Notes: generated by a model from the letters alone, not told the origin. Shown: positions 42,237 to 52,050, counted from the first letter of the stretch. The stretch is DNA of 64,000 nucleotides from an uncultured Christensenella sp. (GCA_910586245.1 CAJUFY010000003.1:143742-207741), one strand, 5' to 3'. Translations and numbers: made by a program.

Positions 42237-44806
42237 TTTAAGAATAAATTTTCTCCGTTACAATCCAGCGTGAGCGTACTGCCCGCCTTAGGATTGTTTG
42301 CAATGATATACTTCGCAAGCAACGTTTCGGCACGGGACTGAATAAACCGCTTCAAAGGACGCGCGCCGTACGCCCCGTCGTAACCGTTATCCGCAACGTA
42401 CGCTTTGGCGCGCTCCGTCACGATCAAATTCAAATTTTCGGTTTCCAACCGTTTCTTTAACCGATCGAGCAAAATTTCTACGATCCGATCGACGTTTTCG
42501 CGCGTGAGCGGTTTAAAGGTAATGATTTCGTCCAAACGGTTTAAAAATTCGGGACGGAAGCTGCGCTTTAACAGCGCGCGGAGCTGTTCTTTCGCACGGG
42601 CGGAAATTTCGCCGTCTTCGATTCCGTCCATAATCAGATCAGATCCGAGGTTGGACGTCAGAATGATAATGGTATTCTTGAAATCGACCGTACGTCCCTG
42701 CGAATCGGTCACCCTGCCGTCGTCCAAAATCTGCAACAAAATATTGAATACGTCCGGATGCGCTTTTTCGATTTCATCGAAAAGTACGATGGAATACGGT
42801 TTGCGCCGAACCGCTTCGGTCAGCGTTCCGCCCTCTTCGTATCCCACGTATCCGGGAGGCGCTCCGACCAGACGGGAAACGGAAAATTTTTCCATATACT
42901 CCGACATGTCGATCCGAACGATGTTCTTCTCGTCGTCGAATAAATTTTCCGCGAGGGATTTGGCGAGTTCCGTTTTCCCGACGCCCGTGGGACCGAGAAA
43001 CAGAAAGGAGCCGATCGGTCTGTTCGGATCGGAAATGCCCGCGCGGGAACGCAGAATCGCTTCGGAAACTTTATTCACCGCTTCGTTCTGTCCGACGACG
43101 CGACGGTGAAGATCTTCCTCGAGACGCAATATTTTTTCCCGTTCGCCCTCTTTGAGCCGCGCTACGGGAATCCCCGTCCAACGCGCCACGATGCGGTTGA
43201 TTTCCTCTTCCGTCACCTCGTCCTGCAATAGCGCGTTTTCCCGCGCGCTGACGCTTGCTTTGGCGTTTTCGAGCTGTTTTTCCAGAGCGGGAAGATCGCC
43301 GTATCTGAGGCGGGAAGCTTTTTCCAACTCGCCGCGCGTCATGGCGGAATCGATTTCGCCTTTCAATTCGTCGATCTTTTCTTTCAGTTCTTTTTCCGAA
43401 CGAATGGCGTTTTTTTCGTCCTCCCACTTCGTTTTCATGCCGCGGAAGGTTTCTTTGAGTTCGGAAAGCTCCTTTTTCAGCGCTTCGAGACGGGAAACCG
43501 AAAGATTGTCGCTTTCTTTGGAAAGCGCCTTTTCTTCCACCTCGAGCTGCGTAATTTTACGGTTCATTGCGTCCATATCGGCGGGCATGGAGTCGATTTC
43601 CGTACGGATCATTGCGGCGGCTTCGTCCACGAGATCGATCGCCTTATCGGGCAGAAACCTGTCCGTGATATAGCGGTTGGAAAGAACCGCAGCGGCAACG
43701 AGCGCATCGTCGTGAATGCGGACGCCGTGGAAAATTTCGAACCGTTCTTTGAGCCCGCGCAAAATGGAAACGGTATCCTCGACCGTGGGCTCGTTGACGA
43801 GAACCGTCTGAAAACGGCGTTCCAGCGCCGCGTCTTTTTCGATATATTTGCGATATTCGTCGAGCGTCGTCGCGCCGATACAGTGCAATTCCCCGCGTGC
43901 GAGCAAGGGTTTTAACAAATTTCCGGCGTCCATCGCGCCCTCCGTTTTGCCCGCGCCGACGACGGTGTGCAATTCGTCGATAAAGAGTAGCACGCCTCCT
44001 TCGCTCTTCGTCACTTCTTCGAGTACCGCTTTCAGACGCTCTTCGAATTCCCCGCGGTATTTCGCGCCTGCGATCAGCGCGCCCATGTCGAGCGAAAACA
44101 ACGTCTTGTTCTTCAAACTTTCGGGCACGTCGCCCTTTACGATCCGCTGTGCAAGCCCTTCGGCAATCGCGGTTTTCCCGACGCCCGGTTCGCCGATCAA
44201 AACGGGATTGTTTTTCGTCTTGCGAGAGAGAATGCGCACGACGTTGCGGATTTCTTCGTCTCTGCCGATCACGGGTTCCAGCTTATGCTCGCGCGCCCGT
44301 TTGGTGAGATCGCTCCCGTATTTTTCGAGCGCCTCGTAAGTATCTTCCGGATGATCGCTCTTTACGCTCTGATTTCCGCGCACCTCTTTCATTCCCTTTA
44401 AAAATCCGTCTTTCGCGATGCCGAAGCGGGTAAAAAGCCGATCCACGCCCCGTTCTGGATAATCGAACAAACAGAGGAACAAATGCTCTACCGAAACGTA
44501 TTCGTCTTTCATGCCCGCGGCAAGTTTTTCCGCCTCGTTCAAAAGCCCGTTGAAAGCGCCCGAAGGATACGCCCCCGATCCGCCCGAAACGCGCGGAAGC
44601 CTGCCGATTTCCTCTTCCGCCGCCCGCGCCAAACCTTCCGCGTCCGCGCCTGCGCGCCGTAAAATGCGGAACACGAGTCCGTCCCGTTCCAAAAGAGCGC
44701 GGCACAAATGCAGCGTGGTCAGCTCCGCGTTGCCGTATTCCTGCGCAAAACTTTGCGCGCGCTGAATCGCCTGAACAGATTTCTGCGTCAATTTGCTTGC
44801 ATCCAT
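42233..44806 (-). CDS. clpB: ATP-dependent disaggregase ClpB
   Basis: An 857-residue Hsp100 chaperone: N-domain (about 1-145), first AAA+ with GEPGVGKT (about 207-214), a long coiled middle domain (about 400-520) that identifies ClpB rather than ClpA/C, and second AAA+ with GPTGVGKTE (about 604-612). It threads aggregated proteins through its hexamer with DnaK help. AAAGGAG precedes the ATG and TATAAT lies about 40 bases further upstream. No CIRCE element or CtsR operator was seen in the leader, so its heat control is not evident. Confidence 0.97.
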   Translation of the reverse strand: MDASKLTQKSVQAIQRAQSFAQEYGNAELTTLHLCRALLERDGLVFRILRRAGADAEGLARAAEEEIGRLPRVSGGSGAYPSGAFNGLLNEAEKLAAGMKDEYVSVEHLFLCLFDYPERGVDRLFTRFGIAKDGFLKGMKEVRGNQSVKSDHPEDTYEALEKYGSDLTKRAREHKLEPVIGRDEEIRNVVRILSRKTKNNPVLIGEPGVGKTAIAEGLAQRIVKGDVPESLKNKTLFSLDMGALIAGAKYRGEFEERLKAVLEEVTKSEGGVLLFIDELHTVVGAGKTEGAMDAGNLLKPLLARGELHCIGATTLDEYRKYIEKDAALERRFQTVLVNEPTVEDTVSILRGLKERFEIFHGVRIHDDALVAAAVLSNRYITDRFLPDKAIDLVDEAAAMIRTEIDSMPADMDAMNRKITQLEVEEKALSKESDNLSVSRLEALKKELSELKETFRGMKTKWEDEKNAIRSEKELKEKIDELKGEIDSAMTRGELEKASRLRYGDLPALEKQLENAKASVSARENALLQDEVTEEEINRIVARWTGIPVARLKEGEREKILRLEEDLHRRVVGQNEAVNKVSEAILRSRAGISDPNRPIGSFLFLGPTGVGKTELAKSLAENLFDDEKNIVRIDMSEYMEKFSVSRLVGAPPGYVGYEEGGTLTEAVRRKPYSIVLFDEIEKAHPDVFNILLQILDDGRVTDSQGRTVDFKNTIIILTSNLGSDLIMDGIEDGEISARAKEQLRALLKRSFRPEFLNRLDEIITFKPLTRENVDRIVEILLDRLKKRLETENLNLIVTERAKAYVADNGYDGAYGARPLKRFIQSRAETLLAKYIIANNPKAGSTLTLDCNGENLFLK

Positions 44807-44872
44807 AACCCTATCTCCTTTTTCAACTTTTCTTTGCCTATATTATAACGCGAAAATTTTGAAATTAAACAC

Positions 44873-44897
44873 AAAAAAACGCGGATCAACCGCGTTT
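44873..44897 (-). terminator. Terminator of the yebC-proA run
   Basis: Leftward AAACGCGG - TTGAT - CCGCGTTTTTTT, just after the proA stop and before the clpB promoter. Confidence 0.8.
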
Positions 44898-44902
44898 CCG
44901 TT

Positions 44903-46138
44903 TTATTTTCTGATCTGTCCGCTTCCGCGGACCACGTATTTGTAAGAGGTCAGTTCCCGCAGTCCCATCGGTCCGCGCGCATGCAATTTTTGGGTGGAGA
45001 TTCCCATTTCCGCGCCGAACCCGAACTCGAATCCGTCGGTAAACCTTGTGGACGCGTTCACGTACACGCATGCGGAATCAATCTTCCGCAAAAAGGTTTC
45101 CGCGGCTGCTTCGTCTTCCGTCACGATCGCCTCGCTGTGGTGCGTGGAATGCGCGTTGATAAAGGAAACCGCTTCTTCGACGTTCTCTACGATTTTCACG
45201 GAAATCTTCAACGAAAGAAATTCCGTATCGAAATCCTCTTCCGCCGCCGCGCCGATTTCGGCGCAAATATTTCGGGAAGCACCGTCCCCCACGACGCAGA
45301 CGCCGCGATCCCGCAGCGCGCAAACGATTTCGCACAAGTGCTTTTCCGCAAACGATCTGTCCGCGACAAGACTTTCGGCAGCGTTACAGACGCTGGGGCG
45401 CTGCGTTTTGGCGTTGATTACGATATCGCGCGCTTCCACAGGATCGGCAGTAGCTTCGAGATAGATATGACAGTTTCCCGTACCCGTTTCGATGACGGGT
45501 ACCGTAGCGTTTTCAAGCGTACTTTGAATGAGCGACGCGCTTCCGCGCGGAATCAGAACGTCGAGCGCGCCTTTGCAACGCATAAATTCGACTGCGCCCT
45601 CGCGGGAACAATCCTCTAACAGCTGAATGAATTCGGGATTGAAGCCCCCGTCCGCAAGCGATTCTTTGATAATGCGTACGATTGCCGCGTTGGAATGAAA
45701 CGCATCCTTGCTGCCGCGCAGTACGACCGCGTTGCCGCTCTTGATGCAGAGCCCGATCGCATCCGCAGTTACGTTGGGGCGCGCTTCGTAAATGATTCCG
45801 ACCGTGCCGAACGGCACGCGCACGCGCTCGATGAAAAGCCCGTTTTCAGCAGTCCTGCGTTCGATCACTTCCCCGACGGGACATTGCAGCCGACGGAGCT
45901 GTTTCAAACCCTCCGCAACGCCCGCAATGCGCTCTTTTGTCAAAAGCAGCCTGTCGCGCAATTGCTCCCCGCGGTTGAACACGCTTAAGTCGCGCGCGTT
46001 CGCCGCAAGAATATCTTCGGCATGCGCCGTAAGCGCTTCCGCGGCGCGGGACAACATTTCGTTTTTTTCCGCTTCCGTACTTTCCGCAACCGAATGCGCG
46101 TTGCGTTTTGCGAGAAGGCAACGCTCGGAAACGGTCAT
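44903..46138 (-). CDS. proA: Gamma-glutamyl phosphate reductase
   Basis: A 411-residue enzyme reducing glutamyl phosphate to glutamate semialdehyde for proline. The catalytic cysteine lies in TQRPSVCNAAESL (about 245-257), with IPRGSASLI upstream and the C-terminal ARGPMGLRELTSYKY signature. Its start overlaps the yebC stop by four bases. proB, the partner kinase, is not in the window, so proline synthesis is completed from elsewhere. Confidence 0.96.
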   Translation of the reverse strand: MTVSERCLLAKRNAHSVAESTEAEKNEMLSRAAEALTAHAEDILAANARDLSVFNRGEQLRDRLLLTKERIAGVAEGLKQLRRLQCPVGEVIERRTAENGLFIERVRVPFGTVGIIYEARPNVTADAIGLCIKSGNAVVLRGSKDAFHSNAAIVRIIKESLADGGFNPEFIQLLEDCSREGAVEFMRCKGALDVLIPRGSASLIQSTLENATVPVIETGTGNCHIYLEATADPVEARDIVINAKTQRPSVCNAAESLVADRSFAEKHLCEIVCALRDRGVCVVGDGASRNICAEIGAAAEEDFDTEFLSLKISVKIVENVEEAVSFINAHSTHHSEAIVTEDEAAAETFLRKIDSACVYVNASTRFTDGFEFGFGAEMGISTQKLHARGPMGLRELTSYKYVVRGSGQIRK

Positions 46139-46875
46139 TCTTCCTCTTCCTCTTCGGGAAGCTCCACGTTGTGGTACACGTTCTGCACGTCGTCGTTTTC
46201 TTCGAGCTTATCGAGCATTTTCAAAAACGTTTCGAGCTTGTCTGCCGGAAGCGTGATTTTGCTCTGCGGAATCTGCGTGATTTCCGCCTGCAAAAAGTTA
46301 AGACCGCGCGCTTCGAGCGAAGTTCTCGCTTCCGAAAACGCCGAAACGGAAGTATAAATTTCAAACGCGTCCTCTTCGGTGACGACGTCGTCCGCGCCCG
46401 CTTCGATCGCGTACTCGGTTACGGTATCTTCGTCGAGACCGGGCGTGCGTTCCACAACGATCACGCCTTTCGTGTCGAACATATACGATACGCAACCAGT
46501 CATGCCCAGAGAACCGCCGTGCTTGCTCATGATTGCGCGCACGTCGCCCGCCGTACGATTGATGTTGTCGGTCAGCGTGGTAACGATGACCGCCGAACCC
46601 GCGATTCCGTACCCTTCGTAGGTAAGTTCTTTGTATTCCTTATCGCTCATTTCGCCCGCGGCGCGCTTAATCGAACGCTCGATATTGTCGTTGGGCATGT
46701 TCGCCGCTTTCGCTTTTGCGATGACGTCGGCAAGTTTACTGTTCGTCGAGGGGTTGGGATTCCCCTTTGCCGCAACGGCAAGCTCTCTGCCGAGCTTGGT
46801 AAAAATTTTTCCGCGCGCGGCGTCCGCCTTGCCCTTTTTCGCCTGTATATTGTGCCATTTGCTGTGACCCGACAT
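46135..46875 (-). CDS. yebC: YebC/PmpR-family protein
   Basis: A 246-residue protein starting MSGHSKWHNIQAKKG, the family signature, with KADAARGKIFTKLGREL and the middle YEGYG block. The C-terminus is very acidic (PEEEEEE). Members are described as transcriptional regulators and, more recently, as translation factors that help ribosomes through proline stretches; which applies here is open. It is ten bases after the methyltransferase gene stop and overlaps proA. Confidence 0.93.
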   Translation of the reverse strand: MSGHSKWHNIQAKKGKADAARGKIFTKLGRELAVAAKGNPNPSTNSKLADVIAKAKAANMPNDNIERSIKRAAGEMSDKEYKELTYEGYGIAGSAVIVTTLTDNINRTAGDVRAIMSKHGGSLGMTGCVSYMFDTKGVIVVERTPGLDEDTVTEYAIEAGADDVVTEEDAFEIYTSVSAFSEARTSLEARGLNFLQAEITQIPQSKITLPADKLETFLKMLDKLEENDDVQNVYHNVELPEEEEEE

Positions 46876-46884
46876 AATAATCTC

Positions 46885-47625
46885 CTATAACGATAAAACA
46901 GTATTTTTTAACTGATACATTAAAATCCCCGCCGAAACCGCGGCGTTCAGACTTTCCGTACGCGCATCCATCGGAATTCTGACCGTATATGCGGCGCGAC
47001 TATGGACTTCCGGGGAAAGCCCGTTGCCCTCGTTCCCGATGCAGAGCGCGAATCGCGCGGGCGCGCGGAACGAAAAAACGTTTTCTCCGTTCATATCCGC
47101 CGCAATCAGCGGAACGTTTCCGAGCGCCGAAAGTACTTCTTCGCGGCTGCCCTGCATGATATTCGCAAAAAATACGCCGCTCATGCTTGCCCGTACGCTT
47201 TTGGGCGCGAACGGATCGGCGCATCCGATCAAATATAAATCCCGATATCCCGCGGCGACCGCCGTTCTGACGATCGCGCCGACGTTGGCGGGATCGGAAA
47301 CGCCGTCGAGCAGCAAACAGGGACTTTCGGGCGAACGGAGCGCCGTAACGGGTATTTCCGCTTCCGCGGCGATTCCCTGCGGCGTCTTTTCGTCGCAGAC
47401 CGCGGCGAACGCGTCTTTGCCGAGCACGACGGTGTCAAGCCCGTACGTTTCGCCCAGATAATCTTCCCGAACGATCGCGCGCAAAACGTTGATTTTGCTT
47501 TGCACGCACTCGCGCACCATTTTTTCGCCTTCCACCAAAAAGACGCCGCGGCGGGCGCGGTACTTCTTTTCTTTGAGGGAAGCAAGTTCTTTCACGAGCG
47601 GATTGCTCTTGGAAACAATGATCAT
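46885..47625 (-). CDS. TrmH-family (SpoU) RNA methyltransferase
   Basis: A 246-residue SPOUT enzyme that adds a 2'-O-methyl group to rRNA or tRNA. An N-terminal substrate-binding domain (KSNPLVKELASLKEKKYRARRGVFLVEGEK) precedes the catalytic core with GVSDPANVGAIVRTA, LCIGNEGNGLS and IPMDARTESLNAAVSAG, the three SpoU motifs. The target nucleotide is not predictable; 23S rRNA is common for this subgroup next to rplT. The ATG at 47625 is chosen; a TTG lies three codons upstream. The ribosome site is poor. Confidence 0.9.
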   Translation of the reverse strand: MIIVSKSNPLVKELASLKEKKYRARRGVFLVEGEKMVRECVQSKINVLRAIVREDYLGETYGLDTVVLGKDAFAAVCDEKTPQGIAAEAEIPVTALRSPESPCLLLDGVSDPANVGAIVRTAVAAGYRDLYLIGCADPFAPKSVRASMSGVFFANIMQGSREEVLSALGNVPLIAADMNGENVFSFRAPARFALCIGNEGNGLSPEVHSRAAYTVRIPMDARTESLNAAVSAGILMYQLKNTVLSL

Positions 47626-47632
47626 ACAATGC

Positions 47633-47661
47633 AAAAAAGCCTTTTGTTCAAAGGCTTTTTA
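47633..47661 (-). terminator. Terminator of infC-rpmI-rplT
   Basis: AAAAGCCTTT - GAACA - AAAGGCTTTTTT leftward, directly after rplT and overlapping the methyltransferase start region. Confidence 0.85.
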
Positions 47662-47667
47662 AAACGA

Positions 47668-48018
47668 TTACAGCGCAGCTTTCGCCTTGCCACAAAGATC
47701 AGCGAACGCGTTCGCGTCGGTAACCGCAAGATCCGCAAGCACTTTGCGGTTGAGTTCGATCCCCGCAACCTTAAGCCCGTGCATCAGCTTGGAATAGGAA
47801 AGACCGTTGAGTCTTGCGCCTGCGTTGATACGGGCGATCCAAAGGCTACGCATATCGCGCTTTCTGTGCTTTCTTCCGATATACGCATAGTTGAGCGACT
47901 TCATAACCGCTTCGCGCGCAATCCGATAGTTCTTGCTCTTGCAGCCGAAGTAACCTTTGGCGAGCTTTAAAATTTTTCTGCGTTTTTTAACGCCGTTTAC
48001 ACCTCTTTTAATACGCAT
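47668..48018 (-). CDS. rplT: Ribosomal protein L20
   Basis: A 116-residue basic protein starting [18 protein letters not shown] with [15 protein letters not shown] and [12 protein letters not shown]. It binds 23S rRNA early in large-subunit assembly and, in Bacillota, represses its own operon by binding the leader. Last gene of infC-rpmI-rplT. Confidence 0.97.
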   Translation of the reverse strand: MRIKRGVNGVKKRRKILKLAKGYFGCKSKNYRIAREAVMKSLNYAYIGRKHRKRDMRSLWIARINAGARLNGLSYSKLMHGLKVAGIELNRKVLADLAVTDANAFADLCGKAKAAL

Positions 48019-48033
48019 CGTCTCTTACCTCCG

Positions 48034-48234
48034 TTAATCCTTGTAGGGAATCATCTTCTTGACGTTGTTCTCCTGTGCGGAAGAAACGAGCGTCGTCTGA
48101 CGTAAATTTCTCTTTCTCTTTCTGTTCTTGGTTTCCGCTTTGTGGTTTTTGCCGCCGTGAGGTCTGTTCACCTTACCGCTGCCCGTGAGCCAAAAGCGCT
48201 TTTTCGAACCGCTGTGCGATTTCTGTTTCGGCAT
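48034..48234 (-). CDS. rpmI: Ribosomal protein L35
   Basis: A 66-residue protein, MPKQKSHSGSKKRF through NNVKKMIPYKD, very basic and of normal length. TTGGAGG lies eight bases before the ATG, deciding the start against a longer frame reaching into infC. Sits between infC (46 bases) and rplT (15 bases). Confidence 0.95.
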   Translation of the reverse strand: MPKQKSHSGSKKRFWLTGSGKVNRPHGGKNHKAETKNRKRKRNLRQTTLVSSAQENNVKKMIPYKD

Positions 48235-48280
48235 ATCCTTGTCCTCCAAATATTTTCGTAATTTTATCCTTTCGGATTGC

Positions 48281-48793
48281 TTATTTTTTTGCGGGCGCAA
48301 GAATCATAATAATGTTCCGCCCTTCCATGTTCATCGGTTTTTCGATGACGGCGATTTCTTTTAAACCGTCGAAAAATCCGTTCATCACGTTCTTGGCAAG
48401 CGAAGCGTGCGCCATCTGTCTGCCGCGCAAACGGATGGAAACTTTCACTTTGTTGCCCGCTTCCAAAAACTTCGTCGCCTGCCGCGCTTTCACGTTCAGA
48501 TCGCCTACGTCGATCGTCATGGAAAGTTGAACTTCTTTCAGTTCGACGATCTTCTGATTCTTGCGGTTTTCCTTTTCCTTCTTCGCCTGTTCGAATTTGA
48601 ACTTACCGTAGTCCATAATCTTACAAACGGGCGGAATTGCCTGCGGCGAAATTTTTACGAGATCGAGATTTTCCTCTTCTGCAAGGCGGAGCGCCTCCCT
48701 GGGCGACATGACGCCGAGCATCTCTCCCGTAGACGAAATCACGCGGATTTCACGGTCGCGGATATCGCCATTCAACTGATTCTGCGGTTTAAT
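48281..48793 (-). CDS. infC: Translation initiation factor IF-3, ATT start
   Basis: A 170-residue factor. The N-terminal domain starts QNQLNGDIRDREIRVISSTGE, as in other IF-3 proteins, and the C-terminal domain ends MEGRNIIMILAPAKK. The conserved part begins before the first ATG (48775): upstream an in-frame ATT at 48793 lies seven bases after GAGAGGTG, giving I-K-P-Q-N-Q-L. An AUU start is the classic self-control device of infC, because IF-3 itself rejects non-standard starts. Start at ATT is therefore preferred. The leader holds an L20-type attenuator (48794-48947). Confidence 0.93.
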   Translation of the reverse strand: MKPQNQLNGDIRDREIRVISSTGEMLGVMSPREALRLAEEENLDLVKISPQAIPPVCKIMDYGKFKFEQAKKEKENRKNQKIVELKEVQLSMTIDVGDLNVKARQATKFLEAGNKVKVSIRLRGRQMAHASLAKNVMNGFFDGLKEIAVIEKPMNMEGRNIIMILAPAKK

Positions 48794-48947
48794 GATTTTT
48801 CACCTCTCAAAAAAATAAACGGGTCGCACAAAGCAACCCGTAGAAATTTTTCATACGCGGAAATTCCGCGTTGCAAACTTTGAAAAATATCGACCCGTTC
48901 CGCGTTGCGGATACGGAGAGAAGGAGTTACCTCTGCTTGACTGTATT
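48794..48947 (-). promoter_or_regulatory. L20-type leader with attenuator
   Basis: On the minus strand, the hairpin ACGGGTTGC - TTTGT - GCGACCCGT (48841-48819) is followed by a T-run (48818-48811), an intrinsic terminator just before infC. ACGGGTCG (48898-48891) upstream is perfectly complementary to CGACCCGT in the terminator stem and would form an antiterminator. CAACGCGGA occurs twice. This matches the L20 autoregulatory leader known in Bacillota. Confidence 0.82.
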
Positions 48948-48976
48948 ATTTTAGCAAACCCTTCCCCGTTTGTCAA
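48948..48976 (-). promoter_or_regulatory. Promoter of infC-rpmI-rplT
   Basis: Leftward TTGACA (48976-48971) and TAAAAT (48953-48948), 17-base spacer, starting the leader. Confidence 0.85.
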
Positions 48977-48993
48977 ACGATTTCGCAAAATTT

Positions 48994-50901
48994 TCAGAAG
49001 ATTTTTTTCGTGTCGTTTTCTTCTTTCACGAGCGCGAAGAAATCTTCTTTCGCCATTGCGCCGATATCCCCTTCGCCGCGGCGGCGGACGGAAACGGTGC
49101 CGTTTTCCACTTCCTTATCCCCCACGATGAGTTTATAGGGCACTTTTTCCAGTTCGGCGTCGAGAATTTTTCTGCCGATCTTTTCCTTCCTCAGATCGGC
49201 GGAAGCGCGGATTCCGATCGCTGCCATTTCGGAAACGAGCCGTTCGGCGTATTCCGCCGCGCGGTCGGTTACGGGCAGAACCTTAACCTGTTCGGGGGAA
49301 AGCCATACGGGGAACTTGCCCGCGAAATGCTCGATCAGAATGCCGATAAACCGCTCGATCGAACCGAATACGACGCGGTGAATCATAATCGGACGGTGCT
49401 TTTGCCCGTCTTCGCCCACGTATTCCAGATCGAACCGCTGCGGCATCTGGAAATCGAGCTGAATGGTTCCGCACTGCCAGGTGCGTTTGATGCTGTCTTC
49501 GAGATGGAAGTCGATCTTCGGCCCGTAGAACGCGCCGTCGCCTTCGTTGATTACGTATTCCAGCCCGATATCGTCGAGCGCGAGTTTGAGAGCGTCGGTC
49601 GCCGCCTGCCAGTCCTCGTCGCTCCCCATGCTGTCCTCGGGCCGGGTGGAAAGTTCGACGTGGTATTTAAAGCCGAACAGCTTATACACCTCGTCGATAA
49701 TCCGTACGACGCCTTTGATTTCCTCTTCGATCTGTTCGGGGAGCATGAAGATGTGCGCGTCGTCCTGCGTGAAACAGCGCACGCGCATAAGTCCGTGCAA
49801 CTGCCCGCTCTTTTCGTGACGGTGCACGAGCCCGAGTTCGCCCATACGGATCGGAAGATCTTTATAGCTGTGCGGAGCCGTTTTGTACACGAGCATCCCG
49901 CCGGGGCAGTTCATCGGTTTCACCGCGCAGTCCTCGCCGTCGATCTTCGTCGTATACATATTGTCTTTATAATGATCCCAGTGCCCCGAATTTTCCCAGA
50001 GCGTACGCGTCATGATCATCGGCGTCTGCACTTCGACGTAGCCTTCGCGGCGGTGAATCTGACGCCAGTATTCGATGAGCGTATTTTTTAAGACCATGCC
50101 GTTGGGCAGGAAGAACGGGAATCCCTTACCCTCGTTCATGAGCGCGAACAGCTTGAGTTCCTTACCGAGTTTGATATGATCGCGCTTTTTCGCTTCCTCG
50201 AGCATTTCGAAATACTCGTCCATCTCTTCTTTCTTTGCGAACGCCGTTCCGTAAATACGGGTGAGCATCTTCTTCTTTTCGTCTCCGCGCCAGTAAGCGC
50301 CCGCAATGGAAACCAGCTTGAACGCTTTGATCTTTCCCGTAGAAGGAAGGTGCGGACCGCGGCAAAGATCGGTAAACGCGCCCTGTTTATAGAACGAAAT
50401 TTCCTCGTCGGCGGGCAGATCCTGAATGAGCTCCACCTTATAATTTTCGTGGAATTTGCTCATGAGCGCGATCGCGTCGTCGCGGGAGAGCGTAAAACGC
50501 TCGATCGGCAGATTGCTCTTGATGATCTTCTTCATTTCGGCTTCCACTTTGGAAAAGTCTTCCATCGTGATCGGCGTTTTAAAATCGACGTCGTAATAAA
50601 ATCCGTTTTCGATCACCGGCCCGATTGCGAGTTTGCAAGTGGGATAAACGGTTTTCAGCGCCTGCGCCAAAACGTGCGCGCAGGTATGGCGGTAGACTTC
50701 GAGCCCTTCTTTGTCTTTCAGCGTCACGAGTTCGAGATGATCCCCCTCGCAAAGCGGCGCCGTAAGATCGCAAAGTCTGCCGTTGATCTTTGCGGCGACG
50801 GAAGCGCGCGCCAGCCCCTCGGAAATCGACTGCGCCGCAGTCAGCGCGGTTGCGCCCGCGTCAAGCGACAGCGTGTCTCCGTTCTTTAAGATAATATTCA
50901 T
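48994..50901 (-). CDS. thrS: Threonyl-tRNA synthetase
   Basis: A 635-residue class II synthetase: TGS domain (about 1-60), editing domain with the HTCAHVLA and CRGPHLPSTG blocks, catalytic core with motif 2 (RVRCFTQDDAHIF) and zinc residues (NCPGG Cys, H, H), and C-terminal anticodon domain (about 530-635). The start MNIILKNG at 50901 follows GAGGAGG; a longer frame begins in the leader without support. A T-box riboswitch controls it. A further promoter for infC lies just after its stop. Confidence 0.96.
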   Translation of the reverse strand: MNIILKNGDTLSLDAGATALTAAQSISEGLARASVAAKINGRLCDLTAPLCEGDHLELVTLKDKEGLEVYRHTCAHVLAQALKTVYPTCKLAIGPVIENGFYYDVDFKTPITMEDFSKVEAEMKKIIKSNLPIERFTLSRDDAIALMSKFHENYKVELIQDLPADEEISFYKQGAFTDLCRGPHLPSTGKIKAFKLVSIAGAYWRGDEKKKMLTRIYGTAFAKKEEMDEYFEMLEEAKKRDHIKLGKELKLFALMNEGKGFPFFLPNGMVLKNTLIEYWRQIHRREGYVEVQTPMIMTRTLWENSGHWDHYKDNMYTTKIDGEDCAVKPMNCPGGMLVYKTAPHSYKDLPIRMGELGLVHRHEKSGQLHGLMRVRCFTQDDAHIFMLPEQIEEEIKGVVRIIDEVYKLFGFKYHVELSTRPEDSMGSDEDWQAATDALKLALDDIGLEYVINEGDGAFYGPKIDFHLEDSIKRTWQCGTIQLDFQMPQRFDLEYVGEDGQKHRPIMIHRVVFGSIERFIGILIEHFAGKFPVWLSPEQVKVLPVTDRAAEYAERLVSEMAAIGIRASADLRKEKIGRKILDAELEKVPYKLIVGDKEVENGTVSVRRRGEGDIGAMAKEDFFALVKEENDTKKIF

Positions 50902-50954
50902 AAGAAAAACCTCCTCATATCCTGTGTTTATGCGTGACATAATACTATGCGATT

Positions 50955-51178
50955 GTCGAAAAATAATAAAACGCCCTTAAAAACCCCGTTTTGCGGGATT
51001 ATTTAAGGACGCAATTACTCGCGCGGTTCCACCTTAATTGCCGGAATCATCCGACCGCTCTTCGTACGAATTCGATAAAATAAAGCGGTTTCGCAATCCG
51101 CTCTTCCCTGCAAACCTTACAGCCGAAGGGTCTGCTCTCTGAAAAGTACGAAGCGGCGCTACTTGTCTTTAAGTGGTT
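50955..51178 (-). promoter_or_regulatory. T-box riboswitch of thrS
   Basis: On the minus strand the T-box AAGGTGGAACCGCG (51034-51021) is followed by a terminator hairpin CGTCCTTAAATAATCCCGC / CGGGGTTTTTAAGGGCG (51011-50972) and a T-rich tail. A long stem I (about 51170-51045) precedes it and holds GCGAAACCGC, where ACC (51089-51087) may be the threonine specifier. Uncharged tRNA-Thr should switch on thrS. Confidence 0.9.
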
Positions 51179-51180
51179 TT

Positions 51181-51209
51181 ATTGTACGACCTTTTGCCGC
51201 GCTTGTCAA
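51181..51209 (-). promoter_or_regulatory. Promoter of the thrS T-box leader
   Basis: Leftward TTGACA (51209-51204) and TACAAT (51186-51181), 17-base spacer. The -35 overlaps the stop of the upstream YtxC-like gene. Confidence 0.85.
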
Positions 51210-51898
51210 GAAAATATCGCACGTTCCGCATAATATTTTTGCAAAAAATCTCCCACCGATTCTTCGACTTCGCCGAGGCAGTACACGAACCCCGCCTCGG
51301 AAAGAAGAATTTCCGTTTCGAGATCCTCTTCCCCCAAAAGGCGGCTGCGCTTTAACGGCGCGAAGTTTTCGCCGAACACCGTATTGCCTTTCAAATATAT
51401 TTTGTTTTTGCTCTCGCCCACGAGAAATTCGCAGAACTTTTTCAGATCGCCCGACGCAAACCCTTCCGGAATGTAGCCGATGATGCGATCCCACTTTTCC
51501 CGCAAAGCCGCCAAACGGAAATGATAAATCCCGTCGATTGCGTATTCCTCGTGCCTGCCGATTTTACGGCGGATATATCCCTTATCCCCGTCGTAGTCGG
51601 CGGCGATCAAAGCGGCGCAGAGCAGTTTTTTCTCTTTTGCAGAAAGGCAGACGCGCAGCCTTTGCTGCAAATATTCCGACTTATAGCCGATGCCGATGAT
51701 TTCCGAAATTTTTGCGGCAATCTGCGCGCGGAGTCGTTCGGCGGTTTTTGGCACGCAAAGAGAGAGCGCCGAGCGCTCGTCGCCGAAAAGCAGTTCCCCG
51801 CTGCCGCCCGCTTTTAATAAACTTTCCGATAACGCATTGTATAAATAGGTAATATAGGAGCCGTGCTCCTTTCTTTCCGATACGGTGATTTCTTCCAC
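51206..51898 (-). CDS. YtxC-like sporulation-associated protein
   Basis: A 230-residue soluble protein starting at a GTG. The central block with FRLAALREKWDRIIGYIPEGF and the following EFLVGESKNKIYL resembles YtxC proteins, and the position just upstream of T-box-thrS is the usual place of ytxC in spore-forming Clostridia. YtxC is of unknown function. The protein is shorter than typical (about 280 residues). Its ribosome site (AAGG) is poor. The assignment rests on weak similarity and context. Confidence 0.5.
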   Translation of the reverse strand: MEEITVSERKEHGSYITYLYNALSESLLKAGGSGELLFGDERSALSLCVPKTAERLRAQIAAKISEIIGIGYKSEYLQQRLRVCLSAKEKKLLCAALIAADYDGDKGYIRRKIGRHEEYAIDGIYHFRLAALREKWDRIIGYIPEGFASGDLKKFCEFLVGESKNKIYLKGNTVFGENFAPLKRSRLLGEEDLETEILLSEAGFVYCLGEVEESVGDFLQKYYAERAIFS

Positions 51899-51988
51899 AA
51901 CCTTATTGTATGCCTTAAACGGCGATTTATTTACGCCGCAGCGAAATCCGTCCGATTCGGGGAATTTTTTCCCGCACCCCTTCTACGC

Positions 51989-52017
51989 TTGACTTTCTTT
52001 CGTGCAGGGTGTAAAAT
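51989..52017 (+). promoter_or_regulatory. Promoter of leuS
   Basis: TTGACT (51989-51994) and TAAAAT (52012-52017), 17-base spacer; leader only about 27 bases, so no T-box. Confidence 0.82.
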
Positions 52018-52050
52018 AACGTGAAGTATTTGAAAAGAGGTCTTTTATTT

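Noticed and set aside
44807..44880. CIRCE or CtsR operator for clpB
   Set aside because: Neither TTAGCACTC-type inverted repeats nor GGTCAAA direct repeats are present in the leader.
52018..52050. T-box leader for leuS
   Set aside because: The promoter is only about 30 bases from the start codon, leaving no room, and the T-box word is absent.
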